DNA of 45,361 nt from Burkholderiaceae bacterium. GTDB lineage: Bacteria; Pseudomonadota; Gammaproteobacteria; Burkholderiales; Burkholderiaceae_C. This document shows, in pieces, positions 33,994 through 41,414 of the stretch. The notes beneath the pieces were generated by a model that saw only the letters and a list, made by a program, of their open reading frames with translations, was not told the origin of the DNA and did no database searches. Positions within the stretch are counted from its first letter, which is position 1, and each line of letters begins with the position of its first letter. Made by a program: the position numbers and the translations under genes. The stretch lies in the NCBI GenBank assembly GCA_016790515.1, contig JAEUOY010000149.1, forward strand, positions 1 through 45,361. The letters run 5' to 3'.

Positions 33994-34138
33994 GGTCTAA
34001 CTCCTGCTGTGGATTGGATACGACGGACCATCGGCACAGGTCCGGACATCGGCGGTGATCTCTCGACCTGGTGAACCTAACACGCTCGACACACTGATTC
34101 GGTTGACAGCCCTAGCGTCGACCGCCGCCGGCAAACGA

Positions 34139-34164
34139 ACAACGCCGCCCGAAGGCGGCGTTGT
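34139..34164 (-). terminator. Intrinsic terminator of the porin gene
   Basis: An 11-bp perfect stem (34139-34149 with 34154-34164) closed on the minus strand by a stable TTCG tetraloop, 52 bp past the porin stop. The following TCGTTTG is only a moderate U tract. Confidence 0.75.
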
Positions 34165-34215
34165 CGTGCCTCAGGTCATGGGCTCAACCAACGGGTCGGC
34201 CGCGCCCAGTCGCCG

Positions 34216-35316
34216 TCAGAACGAATGGCGGACGCCGAAGTTGTAGCCTTGCGAGGTATCGCCGGCGGCCGAGTAGCCGTTGCCCAGCACCTGGAAGTTC
34301 GCCTTGCCTTCGTTGTCGATCTTCGCAAAGGTCGTGTACAGCGCGGTACGCTTCGACAGGTTGTAGATGTACTGCACCGAGAACAGACGGCCGTTGTCGG
34401 CATCGATGCTCACGCCGCCGATCTTGCCCTTGGCGTCGGTGGCCGAGTAGCCGGCCTTGAACTCGCCCTGGCCCAGCGGCACCGAAGCGCTGACGCTGTA
34501 GGTGTCCAGCTTCGCGCCACCGTACTCGACTTCGTTGTACAGGCCGAAGACCTTCACGACACCGAAGTTCCAGGTGCCCATGACGTTCCAGACCTTGAAG
34601 TCGGGATTGTTGCCACCATCGGTCACGCCATACGCACCCGCGATGTCGAACGGACCGGCGGCATAGCCGATGCGACCACCCATGTACTTCTGGTTGGCCA
34701 CGTTCTCGCCAGCCGCCACTTGCACCTGGCCGTACAGACCGCCCAGGCCGCCCGGCAGGAAGTAGCCGATCGAGTTGTTCGAACGGGCGAACGTCGGATA
34801 GGCACCACCGAACGGAGCACCATTGGCGAGACCGTTGGAGGCGACCACGTTCAGGGCCTGGCCCAGACCGTTGGCACCGTAGACATCGCCGAACACCGTG
34901 TTCCAGAACGACGGGCTGTAGTCGCGGCCGAGGCGGATTTCACCGGCCTTGCTGATCAGGCTGACGGTCGAACGGCGGTTGAACAACACCGAATTCGAAG
35001 CCGTGCCGCCGTTGTTGGCCGCGCCGGCCGCGGAAGCGGCGATGCCGTTCGAGCCGCCGGCAGAGCCGTGGTCGTTGTTCATGCCGGCTTCGAGCCAGAA
35101 CCCGGCTGCCAGGCCGCCACCGAGGTCTTCCGTGCCGCGGAAGCCCAGGCGGTTGCTGTTCAGCTGGTTGCTTTGCAGGCTGTAGACGCCCTTGCCGCCG
35201 TTTTCGACGTAGTTACCGCTCAGGTCGATAACGCCGAACATCGTGACGGAAGACTGAGCCGAGGCCGCGCCGGCAAAAGCGCCGAGGACGGCGACAGCGA
35301 GTAGAGACTTTTTCAT
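34216..35316 (-). CDS. Trimeric outer-membrane porin (Gram-negative porin, Burkholderiales type)
   Basis: 366 residues: signal peptide ending GAASA before [17 protein letters not shown] (cleavage after 20), alternating amphipathic beta strands, the constriction-loop region around [32 protein letters not shown], and the terminal strand YNFGVRHSF with the C-terminal phenylalanine needed for BAM-mediated insertion. The fold should be a 16-strand OmpC-like barrel. AGGAG is placed 8 bases before the ATG. The lower GC and narrow codon choice fit a highly expressed gene. The loop near residues 82-107 ([21 protein letters not shown]) is low-complexity. Confidence 0.95.
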   Translation of the reverse strand: MKKSLLAVAVLGAFAGAASAQSSVTMFGVIDLSGNYVENGGKGVYSLQSNQLNSNRLGFRGTEDLGGGLAAGFWLEAGMNNDHGSAGGSNGIAASAAGAANNGGTASNSVLFNRRSTVSLISKAGEIRLGRDYSPSFWNTVFGDVYGANGLGQALNVVASNGLANGAPFGGAYPTFARSNNSIGYFLPGGLGGLYGQVQVAAGENVANQKYMGGRIGYAAGPFDIAGAYGVTDGGNNPDFKVWNVMGTWNFGVVKVFGLYNEVEYGGAKLDTYSVSASVPLGQGEFKAGYSATDAKGKIGGVSIDADNGRLFSVQYIYNLSKRTALYTTFAKIDNEGKANFQVLGNGYSAAGDTSQGYNFGVRHSF

Positions 35317-35423
35317 TGCAACTATCTCCTAGGTTGAACAAGAGGTCCCGATCCCGTAGAGAACCCTCTCACCGGGAGCGGTGGGGGCCGGTCAGGCCAA
35401 CCTCCTCATCGGAAGTTGACGCT

Positions 35424-35452
35424 ATTGCACCAGACCCCCGCAGCCAGTGCAA
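35424..35452 (-). promoter_or_regulatory. Candidate porin promoter
   Basis: On the minus strand TTGCAC (35447-35452) and TGCAAT (35424-35429) are 17 bp apart, each with 4 of 6 consensus matches. This implies a 5' leader of about 100 nt, a usual length for porin messages that are targets of small RNAs. Confidence 0.4.
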
Positions 35453-35540
35453 AGGTTCGCGGCGAAAAGGGTTCCAGCTGTTGCCTGACAACAACGCGCG
35501 GCGGTACGCCAGGCCAGCGCGGCTGCGCTACGCTCGCCCC

Positions 35541-36173
35541 ATGCCGACGATCGACGAACTGATTGGCAGCGCCGACCTGGCGTTGCGCACGCTCAGTCAC
35601 AGCGCCCGGGCCGGCCGGCCGATGCCGCGGCCCGAAGGCGCGGTGGCCGACGACGCCCTGACCCCCGAACAGCGCCGCCTGTCGGGCGCGCTGATGCGGG
35701 TGAACCACGTCGGCGAGGTCTGCGCCCAGGCGCTGTACGCTGCCCAGGCACTGTCCGCGCGCACTCCCGATCTGCGGGCACAGATGGAGGCCGCCGGGCG
35801 CGAGGAGACCGACCACCTGGCCTGGACCGAACGCCGGCTGGCCGAACTGGGCGACCGCACGAGCCTGCTGAACCCGCTGTGGTACGCCGGGGCGTTCGCG
35901 ATCGGACTGGCCGCCGGCCGTGCCGGCGACCGCGTCAGCCTGGGCTTCGTGGTCGAAACCGAGCGCCAGGTCGAGGCCCATCTGGCCAGCCACCTCGAAC
36001 GGCTGCCGGCGGCCGACGAGGCCTCGCGTGCGGTGGTCGCGCAGATGAAGGTCGACGAAGCCCGGCACGCCGACGAAGCGCAGCAGGCCGGCGCCACGGC
36101 CATGCCGGCGCCGGTGCGCTGGCTGATGCGCGCCGCGGCGCGGGTGATGACGCGGACGGCGCATCGGATCTGA
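35541..36173 (+). CDS. coq7: Demethoxyubiquinone hydroxylase Coq7 (ubiquinone biosynthesis)
   Basis: A 210-residue di-iron monooxygenase that adds the last ring hydroxyl in ubiquinone synthesis. The ferritin-like ligands are visible: Glu59 in [13 protein letters not shown], Glu89 and His92 in [10 protein letters not shown], a Glu in the [12 protein letters not shown] helix (139 or 141), and Glu173/His176 in [10 protein letters not shown] hydrophobic hairpin ([15 protein letters not shown]) fits peripheral membrane binding. The ATG at 35541 gives the family N terminus; longer in-frame extensions upstream run through the porin promoter region and are rejected. Confidence 0.94.
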   Translation: MPTIDELIGSADLALRTLSHSARAGRPMPRPEGAVADDALTPEQRRLSGALMRVNHVGEVCAQALYAAQALSARTPDLRAQMEAAGREETDHLAWTERRLAELGDRTSLLNPLWYAGAFAIGLAAGRAGDRVSLGFVVETERQVEAHLASHLERLPAADEASRAVVAQMKVDEARHADEAQQAGATAMPAPVRWLMRAAARVMTRTAHRI

Positions 36174-36176
36174 GCG

Positions 36177-36190
36177 GCCGCCGCGGCGGC
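36177..36190. terminator. Hairpin between convergent coq7 and osmC-family genes
   Basis: A 14-nt perfect palindrome (GCCGC-CGCG-GCGGC) lies in the 21-bp gap between the two stop codons. There is no T tract; it is possibly a bidirectional transcription barrier. Confidence 0.35.
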
Positions 36191-36194
36191 GCGG

Positions 36195-36617
36195 TCAGAC
36201 CTCGACGATCTCGCAGCTGGTGGTGATCTCGGCGGTCTCGCCGAGCATGATCGTCGCCGAGCAGTATTTTTCGTGCGACAGCGCGATCGCCCGCAGCACG
36301 GCGGCTTCGGCCAGCCTGTGGCCGCGGACGATGAAGTGCAGGTTGATGCGGGTGAAGACCTTCGGATCGGCCTCGGCGCGGTCGGCCTGCACCTTCAGCT
36401 CGCAGCCGGTCACGTCGTGGCGGCCGCGCTTGAGGATCAGCACCACGTCGTAGGCAGTGCAGGCGCCGGCGCCGGCCAGCAGCGTCTCCATCGGCCGCGG
36501 CGCCAGGTTGCGGCCGCCGCCGTCGGGCGCGCCGTCCATCGTCAGCAGGTGGCCGCTGCCGGTCTCGGCGACGAAGCTCATGCCGGCGCCGCTCAGCCAG
36601 TGAATCGTGCATTCCAT
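36195..36617 (-). CDS. OsmC/Ohr-family protein
   Basis: A 140-residue cytoplasmic protein with the two family cysteines, Cys53 in GAGACTAYDVV and Cys119 in HEKYCSATIML, which in OsmC/Ohr reduce organic peroxides. The early Glu/Arg-type region (RNLAPRPMETLLAGAG) is present. This looks like the YhfA-type branch more than Ohr itself, so peroxidase activity is inferred. The start (MECTIHWLSG) is set by GGAAGG 7 bases upstream. Confidence 0.9.
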   Translation of the reverse strand: MECTIHWLSGAGMSFVAETGSGHLLTMDGAPDGGGRNLAPRPMETLLAGAGACTAYDVVLILKRGRHDVTGCELKVQADRAEADPKVFTRINLHFIVRGHRLAEAAVLRAIALSHEKYCSATIMLGETAEITTSCEIVEV

Positions 36618-36758
36618 CGGGTTGCCTTCCAGGCGCCTGCGCCCAGGGTTCGGGTTGCGTCGGCGCCATTGTCGTTGCACGCCGACGCCGCACCGAAGCA
36701 GTGCAGCCGTGCCCGCAGGCCTGGAGGGGCCTCACTAATCGCGACGGCGGTGGTCATA

Positions 36759-36787
36759 TTGCAGCGCAGCAATGCAGACGCTAGACT
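36759..36787 (+). promoter_or_regulatory. Sigma70-like promoter of the small RNA/leader
   Basis: TTGCAG (36759-36764) and TAGACT (36782-36787) are separated by exactly 17 bp and match 4 of 6 bases each. Predicted start is about 36794. It is not embedded in any gene and precedes a structured region and strong terminator. Confidence 0.6.
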
Positions 36788-36815
36788 GGCATCGTCAGCA
36801 GCCGCCGCGATCCGG

Positions 36816-36869
36816 ATGCCGCGGCTGCAGCGAGAGTTGTCTCCTCCACCTCCTCCATGGGTGGATTGA
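36816..36869 (+). CDS. Putative 17-residue polyproline leader peptide
   Basis: ATG CCG ... TGA encodes MPRLQRELSPPPPPWVD. Residues 10-14 are five consecutive prolines, a sequence class known to stall ribosomes unless EF-P acts. The proline codons form the left arm and loop of hairpin 2, and the stop codon (36867-36869) overlaps the first pairs of the terminator stem, a spatial arrangement like that of attenuation leaders. No canonical ribosome site precedes the ATG, so translation is unproven and the frame could be incidental to the C-rich RNA. Confidence 0.35.
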   Translation: MPRLQRELSPPPPPWVD

Positions 36870-36898
36870 GCCCGGGGTTCCGACCCCGGGCTCTTTTT
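36868..36898 (+). terminator. Strong intrinsic terminator upstream of ilvA
   Basis: An 11-bp GC-rich stem (36868-36878 with 36883-36893) with TCCG loop, followed by TTTTT. It lies 63 bp before the ilvA ATG on the same strand, so it ends a transcript that starts upstream of ilvA, not one from ilvA. Confidence 0.92.
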
Positions 36899-36960
36899 CG
36901 TGCGTCGCGGGCGGCGGCTATCATGTTGCGCCGCACAAACCACAACCCGAGGCAAGCCCG

Positions 36961-38538
36961 ATGGTCCGCGCGAAGACATCCGCCAAGCTCGCTGCCGCTG
37001 CGCCCAGGGCGACCGGCAGCGCGCCCGACTACCTGAAGAAGATCCTCACGGCGCGGGTCTACGACGTGGCGATCGAGTCGCCGCTGGACGCCGCGCGCAG
37101 CCTGTCGCGCCGCCTCGGCAACACGGTGTGGCTCAAGCGCGAGGACCAGCAGCCGGTCTTCAGCTTCAAGCTGCGCGGCGCCTACAACAAGATGGCGCAC
37201 CTGTCGCGAGAGGCGCTGGCCCAGGGCGTGATCTGCGCCTCGGCGGGCAACCATGCCCAGGGTGTGGCACTGTCGGCCCGCAAGCTGGGCTGCCGCGCGG
37301 TGATCGTGATGCCGGTGACGACGCCCAAGCTGAAGATCGATGCGGTGGCCGCGCTCGGCGGCGAGGTGGCGCTTCACGGCGACAGCTATTCCGACGCCTA
37401 CGCCCATGCGCTGGAGCTGCAGAAGGCGCAGGGGCTGACCTTCGTGCACCCTTTCGACGACCCGGACGTGATCGCCGGCCAGGGCACGATCGCGATGGAG
37501 ATCCTGCGCCAGCACGAAGGGCCGATCGACGCGGTCTTCGTCGCGATCGGCGGCGGCGGGCTGGTCTCGGGCGTGGCCAGCTACATCAAGGCGGTGCGGC
37601 CCGAGATCAAGGTGATCGGCGTCCAGACCCGCGATTCGGACGCGATGGCGCGCTCGGTGAAGGCCGGCCGCCGCGTGACCCTGGCCGACGTCGGACTGTT
37701 CTCCGACGGCACCGCGGTCAAGCTGGTCGGCGAGGAGACTTTCCGCATCGCCCGCGAACTGGTCGACGACTTCGTCATCGTCGACACCGACGAGGTCTGC
37801 GCGGCGATCAAGGACGTGTTCCAGGACACCCGCAGCATCCTCGAGCCGGCCGGCGCGCTGGGCGTGGCGGCGATCAAGCAGTACGTCGAGCAGCAGAAGT
37901 GCAAGGGCCAGACGCTGGTGGCGATCACCTGCGGCGCGAACATGAACTTCGACCGCCTGCGCTTCGTCGCCGAACGGGCCGAGTTCGGCGAACAGCGCGA
38001 GGCGCTGTTCGCGGTGACGATCCCCGAGGAGCGCGGCTCGTTCAAGCGCTTCTGCGAGCTGGTCGGACCGCGCGCGGTGACCGAGTTCAACTACCGCATC
38101 TCCGACGCGAAGATCGCCCATGTCTTCGTCGGCGTGGCGATCGCCCGGCGCGACGAGGCCGACAAGATCGAGCGCAACTTCGCGCGCCACGGCTTCGCCA
38201 CCGTCAACCTGACCGACGACGAACTGGCCAAGGAGCATGTGCGGCACATGGTGGGCGGGCGCTCGCCGCTGGCGGCCGACGAGCGTCTGTTCCGCTTCGT
38301 CTTCCCCGAGCGCCCGGGCGCGCTGATGCGCTTCCTGTCGAGCCTGCACCCGGACTGGAACATCAGCCTGTTCCACTACCGCAACCAGGGCGCCGACTAT
38401 GGCCGCATCCTGGTCGGCATCCAGGTGCCCAGCAAGACCGCCGCCGACCGCAAGGCCTTCAAGCAGTTCCTCGATGCGCTGGCCTACCCCTGCGTGGAGG
38501 AATCTGGCAACCCGGTGTATCAGTTGTTCCTGCGCTGA
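36961..38538 (+). CDS. ilvA: Threonine ammonia-lyase, biosynthetic
   Basis: A 525-residue PLP enzyme that turns L-threonine into 2-oxobutanoate and ammonia, the first committed step to isoleucine. The PLP lysine is Lys70 in PVFSFKLRGAYNKM; SAGNHAQGVALSA and the phosphate-binding AIGGGGLVSGVA loop follow. The C-terminal third (from about 345) has two ACT-like regulatory modules (ALFAVTIPEERGSFKRFCEL and LFRFVFPERPGALMRFLSSL), the sites of isoleucine inhibition and valine activation in the long biosynthetic form. The ATG has GAGGC upstream. An in-frame ATG at 36772 would run through the terminator and is rejected. Confidence 0.96.
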   Translation: MVRAKTSAKLAAAAPRATGSAPDYLKKILTARVYDVAIESPLDAARSLSRRLGNTVWLKREDQQPVFSFKLRGAYNKMAHLSREALAQGVICASAGNHAQGVALSARKLGCRAVIVMPVTTPKLKIDAVAALGGEVALHGDSYSDAYAHALELQKAQGLTFVHPFDDPDVIAGQGTIAMEILRQHEGPIDAVFVAIGGGGLVSGVASYIKAVRPEIKVIGVQTRDSDAMARSVKAGRRVTLADVGLFSDGTAVKLVGEETFRIARELVDDFVIVDTDEVCAAIKDVFQDTRSILEPAGALGVAAIKQYVEQQKCKGQTLVAITCGANMNFDRLRFVAERAEFGEQREALFAVTIPEERGSFKRFCELVGPRAVTEFNYRISDAKIAHVFVGVAIARRDEADKIERNFARHGFATVNLTDDELAKEHVRHMVGGRSPLAADERLFRFVFPERPGALMRFLSSLHPDWNISLFHYRNQGADYGRILVGIQVPSKTAADRKAFKQFLDALAYPCVEESGNPVYQLFLR

Positions 38539-38565
38539 AGTGCGCTGCATACACTGGCCTGCAAG

Positions 38566-39651
38566 ATGTCGCTGATCGCCCCCACTGCCAACCCGCTGCT
38601 CGAGCAGGCGCTGTTGTCCAAGCTGCACCGCAGCGAGCTGGCGCAGGGCAGCCTGGGCGAACTCGAGGCGGTGGCGGTGCGGCTGGGGTTGCTGCAGCAT
38701 TCGCTGAAGCCGCGCTTTCGCGAGCCGCAGCTGGTGATCTTCGCCGCCGACCATGGCCTGGCGGTCGACGGCATCCACGCGCCGGCCGGGCGCCAGACCG
38801 AGGATCTCGTGCAGCAGGTGCTGGCCGGGGCGCAGCCCTTGTCGGTGTTCGCGCGGCAGCAGGGGCTGGCGCTGTCGGTGGTCGACTGCGGCGTGGCGAT
38901 CCAGCTGCCGGCCCATGAGCGGCTGATCCAGCGCAAGATCGCCCACGGCACGCGCAACGCCCGGGTCGGCAACGCGATGAGCCTGGAGCAGGCGCATGCC
39001 GCGATCCGCGCCGGCATGGAGATCGGCGACACGCTGCGCGGCAACCTGCTGGCCTGCGCCGGGCTGGGCGTCGGATCGCACGAGAGCGCCGCGCTGGTGC
39101 TGGCGCAGCTGACCGGCACCCCGGTGCGCGAGCTGGCGATCAGCGGCCCCGAGATGAACCCCGAACTGGTCGCCCACCTGATGATCGTCGTGCAGGGCGC
39201 GCAAGGCCGCCACCGCGGGGTCAGCGATGCGGTGGAGGTGCTCGCCGCGTTCGGCGGTTTCGAGACCGCCGTGATGGTCGGCGCGATGCTGGTGGCCGCC
39301 AGCAAGCGGCACCTGGTGATGGTCGACGGCATCGCCGCCTGCGCCGCCTTGATGGTCGCGTCGCGCATCGCCGAATCGGCGACCGACTACTGCGTCTTCT
39401 GCCGCAGCCAGACCCACCAGGGCCTGGACCGGGCGCTGAGCCTGTTCCAGGCCAGCGCCTTGCTGGAACTGGGCCTCGACACGCTCGACGGCACCGGCGC
39501 CTGCCTGTCGTGGCCGCTGGTCAACAGCGCGGCTGCGCTGCTGTCGGAACTGGGCGACGACGAGGGCCAGTCGCAGCCGGCCGGGATCGATCCGCCGGTG
39601 ATCCGCAGCCTCTACGACCCCAACAGCCCCACGGTGCCCGGCCTGCCCTGA
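38566..39651 (+). CDS. Divergent CobT-family (nicotinate-nucleotide-dimethylbenzimidazole phosphoribosyltransferase) homologue
   Basis: 361 residues homologous to CobT over the whole length: FAADHGLAVDGI (59-70), AMSLEQAHAAIRAG, VLAAFGGFETAVMVGAMLVAA, VMVDGIAACAALMVA and the C-terminal WPLVNSAAALLSEL. CobT makes alpha-ribazole phosphate for the lower ligand of cobalamin. Compared with Salmonella CobT from memory, the catalytic Glu317 (in LGEGSGA) is Asp308 here (LDGTGAC) and Glu174 (in GELGMANTT) is Gly166 (AGLGVGSHES). The GIGANLPP-type loop is also replaced. No other cobalamin genes are nearby. Annotation pipelines would probably call it cobT; I regard the activity as unproven. It begins 27 bp after ilvA and probably shares its message. 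Confidence 0.75.
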   Translation: MSLIAPTANPLLEQALLSKLHRSELAQGSLGELEAVAVRLGLLQHSLKPRFREPQLVIFAADHGLAVDGIHAPAGRQTEDLVQQVLAGAQPLSVFARQQGLALSVVDCGVAIQLPAHERLIQRKIAHGTRNARVGNAMSLEQAHAAIRAGMEIGDTLRGNLLACAGLGVGSHESAALVLAQLTGTPVRELAISGPEMNPELVAHLMIVVQGAQGRHRGVSDAVEVLAAFGGFETAVMVGAMLVAASKRHLVMVDGIAACAALMVASRIAESATDYCVFCRSQTHQGLDRALSLFQASALLELGLDTLDGTGACLSWPLVNSAAALLSELGDDEGQSQPAGIDPPVIRSLYDPNSPTVPGLP

Positions 39652-39667
39652 AGCCGGACGGCCGACG

Positions 39668-39697
39668 CGACGAAGCCACCCGCAGGTGGCTTCGTCG
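39668..39697. terminator. Bidirectional hairpin between cobT-like gene and erpA
   Basis: A 13-bp perfect stem (39668-39680 with 39685-39697) and CGCA loop, in the 67-bp gap between two convergent stop codons. No T tract follows on either strand, so it may act with Rho or as a 3' end protector. Confidence 0.55.
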
Positions 39698-39718
39698 GGC
39701 GCCGGACGGGTGGCAGGA

Positions 39719-40093
39719 TCAGGTCGAGAAGCTCGAGCCGCAGCCGCAGGTGGTCGTCGCGTTCGGATTCTTGATCACGAACTGCGCGCCCTGCAGGTCT
39801 TCCTTGTAGTCGATCTCGGCGCCGACCAGGTACTGCAGGCTCATCGCGTCGATCAGCAGCGTGACGCCGTTCTTCGACATCGAGGTGTCGTCGTCGTTGA
39901 CGACCTCGTCGAAGGTGAAGCCGTACTGGAAGCCCGAGCAGCCGCCGCCCTGCACGAACACGCGCAGCTTCAGGTCCGGATTGCCCTCTTCGGCCACCAG
40001 GTCGGCCACCTTCGCGGCGGCGCTGTCGGTGAAGATCAGCGGCGCCGGCATTTCATCGGTGTCGGGGGCGAGGTTCTCGGCGACGGCGTTCAT
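39719..40093 (-). CDS. erpA: Iron-sulfur cluster insertion protein ErpA
   Basis: A 124-residue A-type carrier that transfers Fe-S clusters to essential apo-proteins such as those of isoprenoid synthesis. The three cluster ligands are Cys52 ([11 protein letters not shown]), Cys116 and Cys118 ([11 protein letters not shown]), and the FTDSAAAKV start of the HesB fold is present. AGGAG lies 7 bases before the ATG. Confidence 0.96.
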   Translation of the reverse strand: MNAVAENLAPDTDEMPAPLIFTDSAAAKVADLVAEEGNPDLKLRVFVQGGGCSGFQYGFTFDEVVNDDDTSMSKNGVTLLIDAMSLQYLVGAEIDYKEDLQGAQFVIKNPNATTTCGCGSSFST

Positions 40094-40237
40094 GCGTTCT
40101 CCTGCGTCTGGGTCGGCGCCTGCTCAGTGCAGGCGGGAAAAGTGGCAAATCCTACTACGGCTCTCGGGAAATGGGGGCGGGCTCGCCAAAGCCAACCCCG
40201 GCAGTCGGGGCAAGGCCGCCCCGGCGCCAACGAGAAA

Positions 40238-40257
40238 GGCCGCTCGAGGCGGCCCTT
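40238..40257 (-). terminator. Terminator of the rplM-rpsI operon
   Basis: Minus strand GGCCGC-CTCGA-GCGGCC followed by TTTCTC (stem 40249-40254 with 40238-40243), 30 bp past the rpsI stop. Moderate U tract. Confidence 0.65.
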
Positions 40258-40284
40258 CGGGGGTGGCGGCGGCCGGGGCGCCGA

Positions 40285-40677
40285 TCAGCGCTTGCTGAAC
40301 TGCTTGCGGCGGCGCGCGCCGTGCAGGCCGACCTTCTTGCGCTCGACCTCGCGGGCGTCGCGGGTGACGAAGCCGGCGTGGCTCAGTTCGGACTTGAGCG
40401 TCGCGTCGTAGTCGATCAGCGCGCGGGTGATGCCGTGGCGCACCGCGCCGGCCTGGCCCGACTCACCGCCGCCGCGCACGTTGACCTTGACGTCGAACGC
40501 CGTCTCGTTGTTCGTCAGCAGCAGCGGTTGCTTGACGATCATGATCGAGGTCTGGCGGCCGAAGTAGTCGCTCACCGGCTTGCCGTTGACGACGATCTGG
40601 CCTTCGCCGCGCTTGATGAACACGCGCGCCACCGATGACTTGCGGCGGCCGGTGCCGTAGTTCCAATTACCGATCAT
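40285..40677 (-). CDS. rpsI: 30S ribosomal protein S9
   Basis: A 130-residue protein, the same length as in E. coli. [16 protein letters not shown] start, [31 protein letters not shown], and the C-terminal [18 protein letters not shown] tail that reaches the P-site tRNA. The ATG at 40677 has GAGGAA 7 bases upstream; the GTG just before it is not needed. It follows rplM by 9 bp, the conserved L13-S9 pair. Confidence 0.98.
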   Translation of the reverse strand: MIGNWNYGTGRRKSSVARVFIKRGEGQIVVNGKPVSDYFGRQTSIMIVKQPLLLTNNETAFDVKVNVRGGGESGQAGAVRHGITRALIDYDATLKSELSHAGFVTRDAREVERKKVGLHGARRRKQFSKR

Positions 40678-40686
40678 CACCGTTCC

Positions 40687-41115
40687 TCAGATTTCCAACG
40701 CCTTGGGCTGCTGGGCGGTGTGCGGGTGCGAACCACCGGCGTACACCTTCAGCTTCTTGATCATCGCGTAGCCCAGCGGGCCCTTCGGCAACATGCCCTT
40801 GACCGCCTTCTCGAGCGCGCGGCCGGGGTGCCTGGCCTGCATGTCCTTGAAGCTGGTGGCGTAGATGCCGCCCGGGTAGCCCGAGTGACGGTAGTACATC
40901 TTGTCTTCCGACTTGGCGCCGGTGACACGAAGCTTGTCGGCATTGACGACGATGATGAAATCACCGGTATCGACGTGAGGCGTGTAGATGGCCTTGTGCT
41001 TGCCGCGCAAACGGAGTGCCACTTCGCTGGCGACACGTCCGAGCACCTTGTCGGTGGCATCGAGCACAAACCACTCGTGCGTCACCTCGGCCGGCTTGGC
41101 GCTGAAGGTCTTCAT
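40687..41115 (-). CDS. rplM: 50S ribosomal protein L13
   Basis: A 142-residue protein, exactly the E. coli length. [62 protein letters not shown] and [20 protein letters not shown] blocks are all present. First gene of the operon. In E. coli L13 represses its own mRNA through the leader; here a hairpin lies 18 bases before the ATG (see leader entry). Confidence 0.98.
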   Translation of the reverse strand: MKTFSAKPAEVTHEWFVLDATDKVLGRVASEVALRLRGKHKAIYTPHVDTGDFIIVVNADKLRVTGAKSEDKMYYRHSGYPGGIYATSFKDMQARHPGRALEKAVKGMLPKGPLGYAMIKKLKVYAGGSHPHTAQQPKALEI

Positions 41116-41296
41116 GAGGGTCTTTCGGTTGCGGCCGATGCCCACCATGGGCATCGTGCCGGCGACGACTCTTCGGTGCGAGCATCCCGCAGCCTCGGCA
41201 CCGCTTGTCTTCGGCGGCCTCTCGGCTTGCAGCGTTCGACGTTCACTTTGCGATGCACACACCGCCCCGTCGTCATGAGGGCAGCCGAGCATTATA
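41116..41296 (-). promoter_or_regulatory. rplM promoter (-10 TATAAT) and long structured 5' leader
   Basis: A perfect minus-strand TATAAT lies at 41291-41296; the -35 side is weak. Transcription from about 41284 gives a leader of roughly 168 nt. Near its end an 8-bp hairpin (41136-41143 with 41149-41156, extendable past one bulge) lies 21 bases before the ATG. This would be a natural place for L13 autoregulation, which is inference. The remaining bases to 41414 hold the divergent promoter of the GNAT gene, including GGGTTAACCC, a 10-bp palindrome at 41384-41393. Confidence 0.55.
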
Positions 41297-41414
41297 ACCA
41301 GGTTGCGCCGGTGCCAGCCAGGCCTTGCGCAGCATCGCTCGGTACGCCGCCCCAGCAGCGGTCACCTGTTTCCCGTAATATTCGGGTTAACCCTAGACCA
41401 CCTGGCAGCCATCG

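Larger units (their letters stand above)
36794..36898 (+). ncRNA. Candidate small RNA or ilvA leader with anti-Shine-Dalgarno loop
   Basis: About 105 nt between the promoter at 36759-36787 and a terminator. Hairpin 1 is GCAGCCGC (36798-36805) with GCGGCTGC (36821-36828), 8 perfect pairs. Hairpin 2 is TCCACC (36845-36850) with GGTGGA (36860-36865), whose 9-nt loop TCCTCCATG exposes UCCUCC, a complement of ribosome-binding sites. Hairpin 3 is the terminator. The flanking single strand also carries a UCUCCUCC run. A 17-codon frame overlaps it (separate entry). It is either a free regulatory RNA or a leader of ilvA; a possible separate ilvA -10 box (TATCAT, 36919-36924) lies after the terminator and favours the first. 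I do not know a described family that matches. Confidence 0.6.

Noticed and set aside
31444-34074. Plus-strand open frame of 876 codons opposite the dpp permeases and the repeat-protein gene
   Set aside because: Shadow of four real minus-strand features, including a terminator; low-complexity translation.
36772-36960. In-frame N-terminal extension of IlvA from an ATG at 36772
   Set aside because: It would start inside the -35/-10 spacer and translate through a strong intrinsic terminator; the 36961 ATG gives the family N terminus.
36781-39417. Minus-strand open frame of 878 codons opposite ilvA and the cobT-like gene
   Set aside because: Antisense artefact; crosses the terminator and the intergenic region without regard to gene borders.
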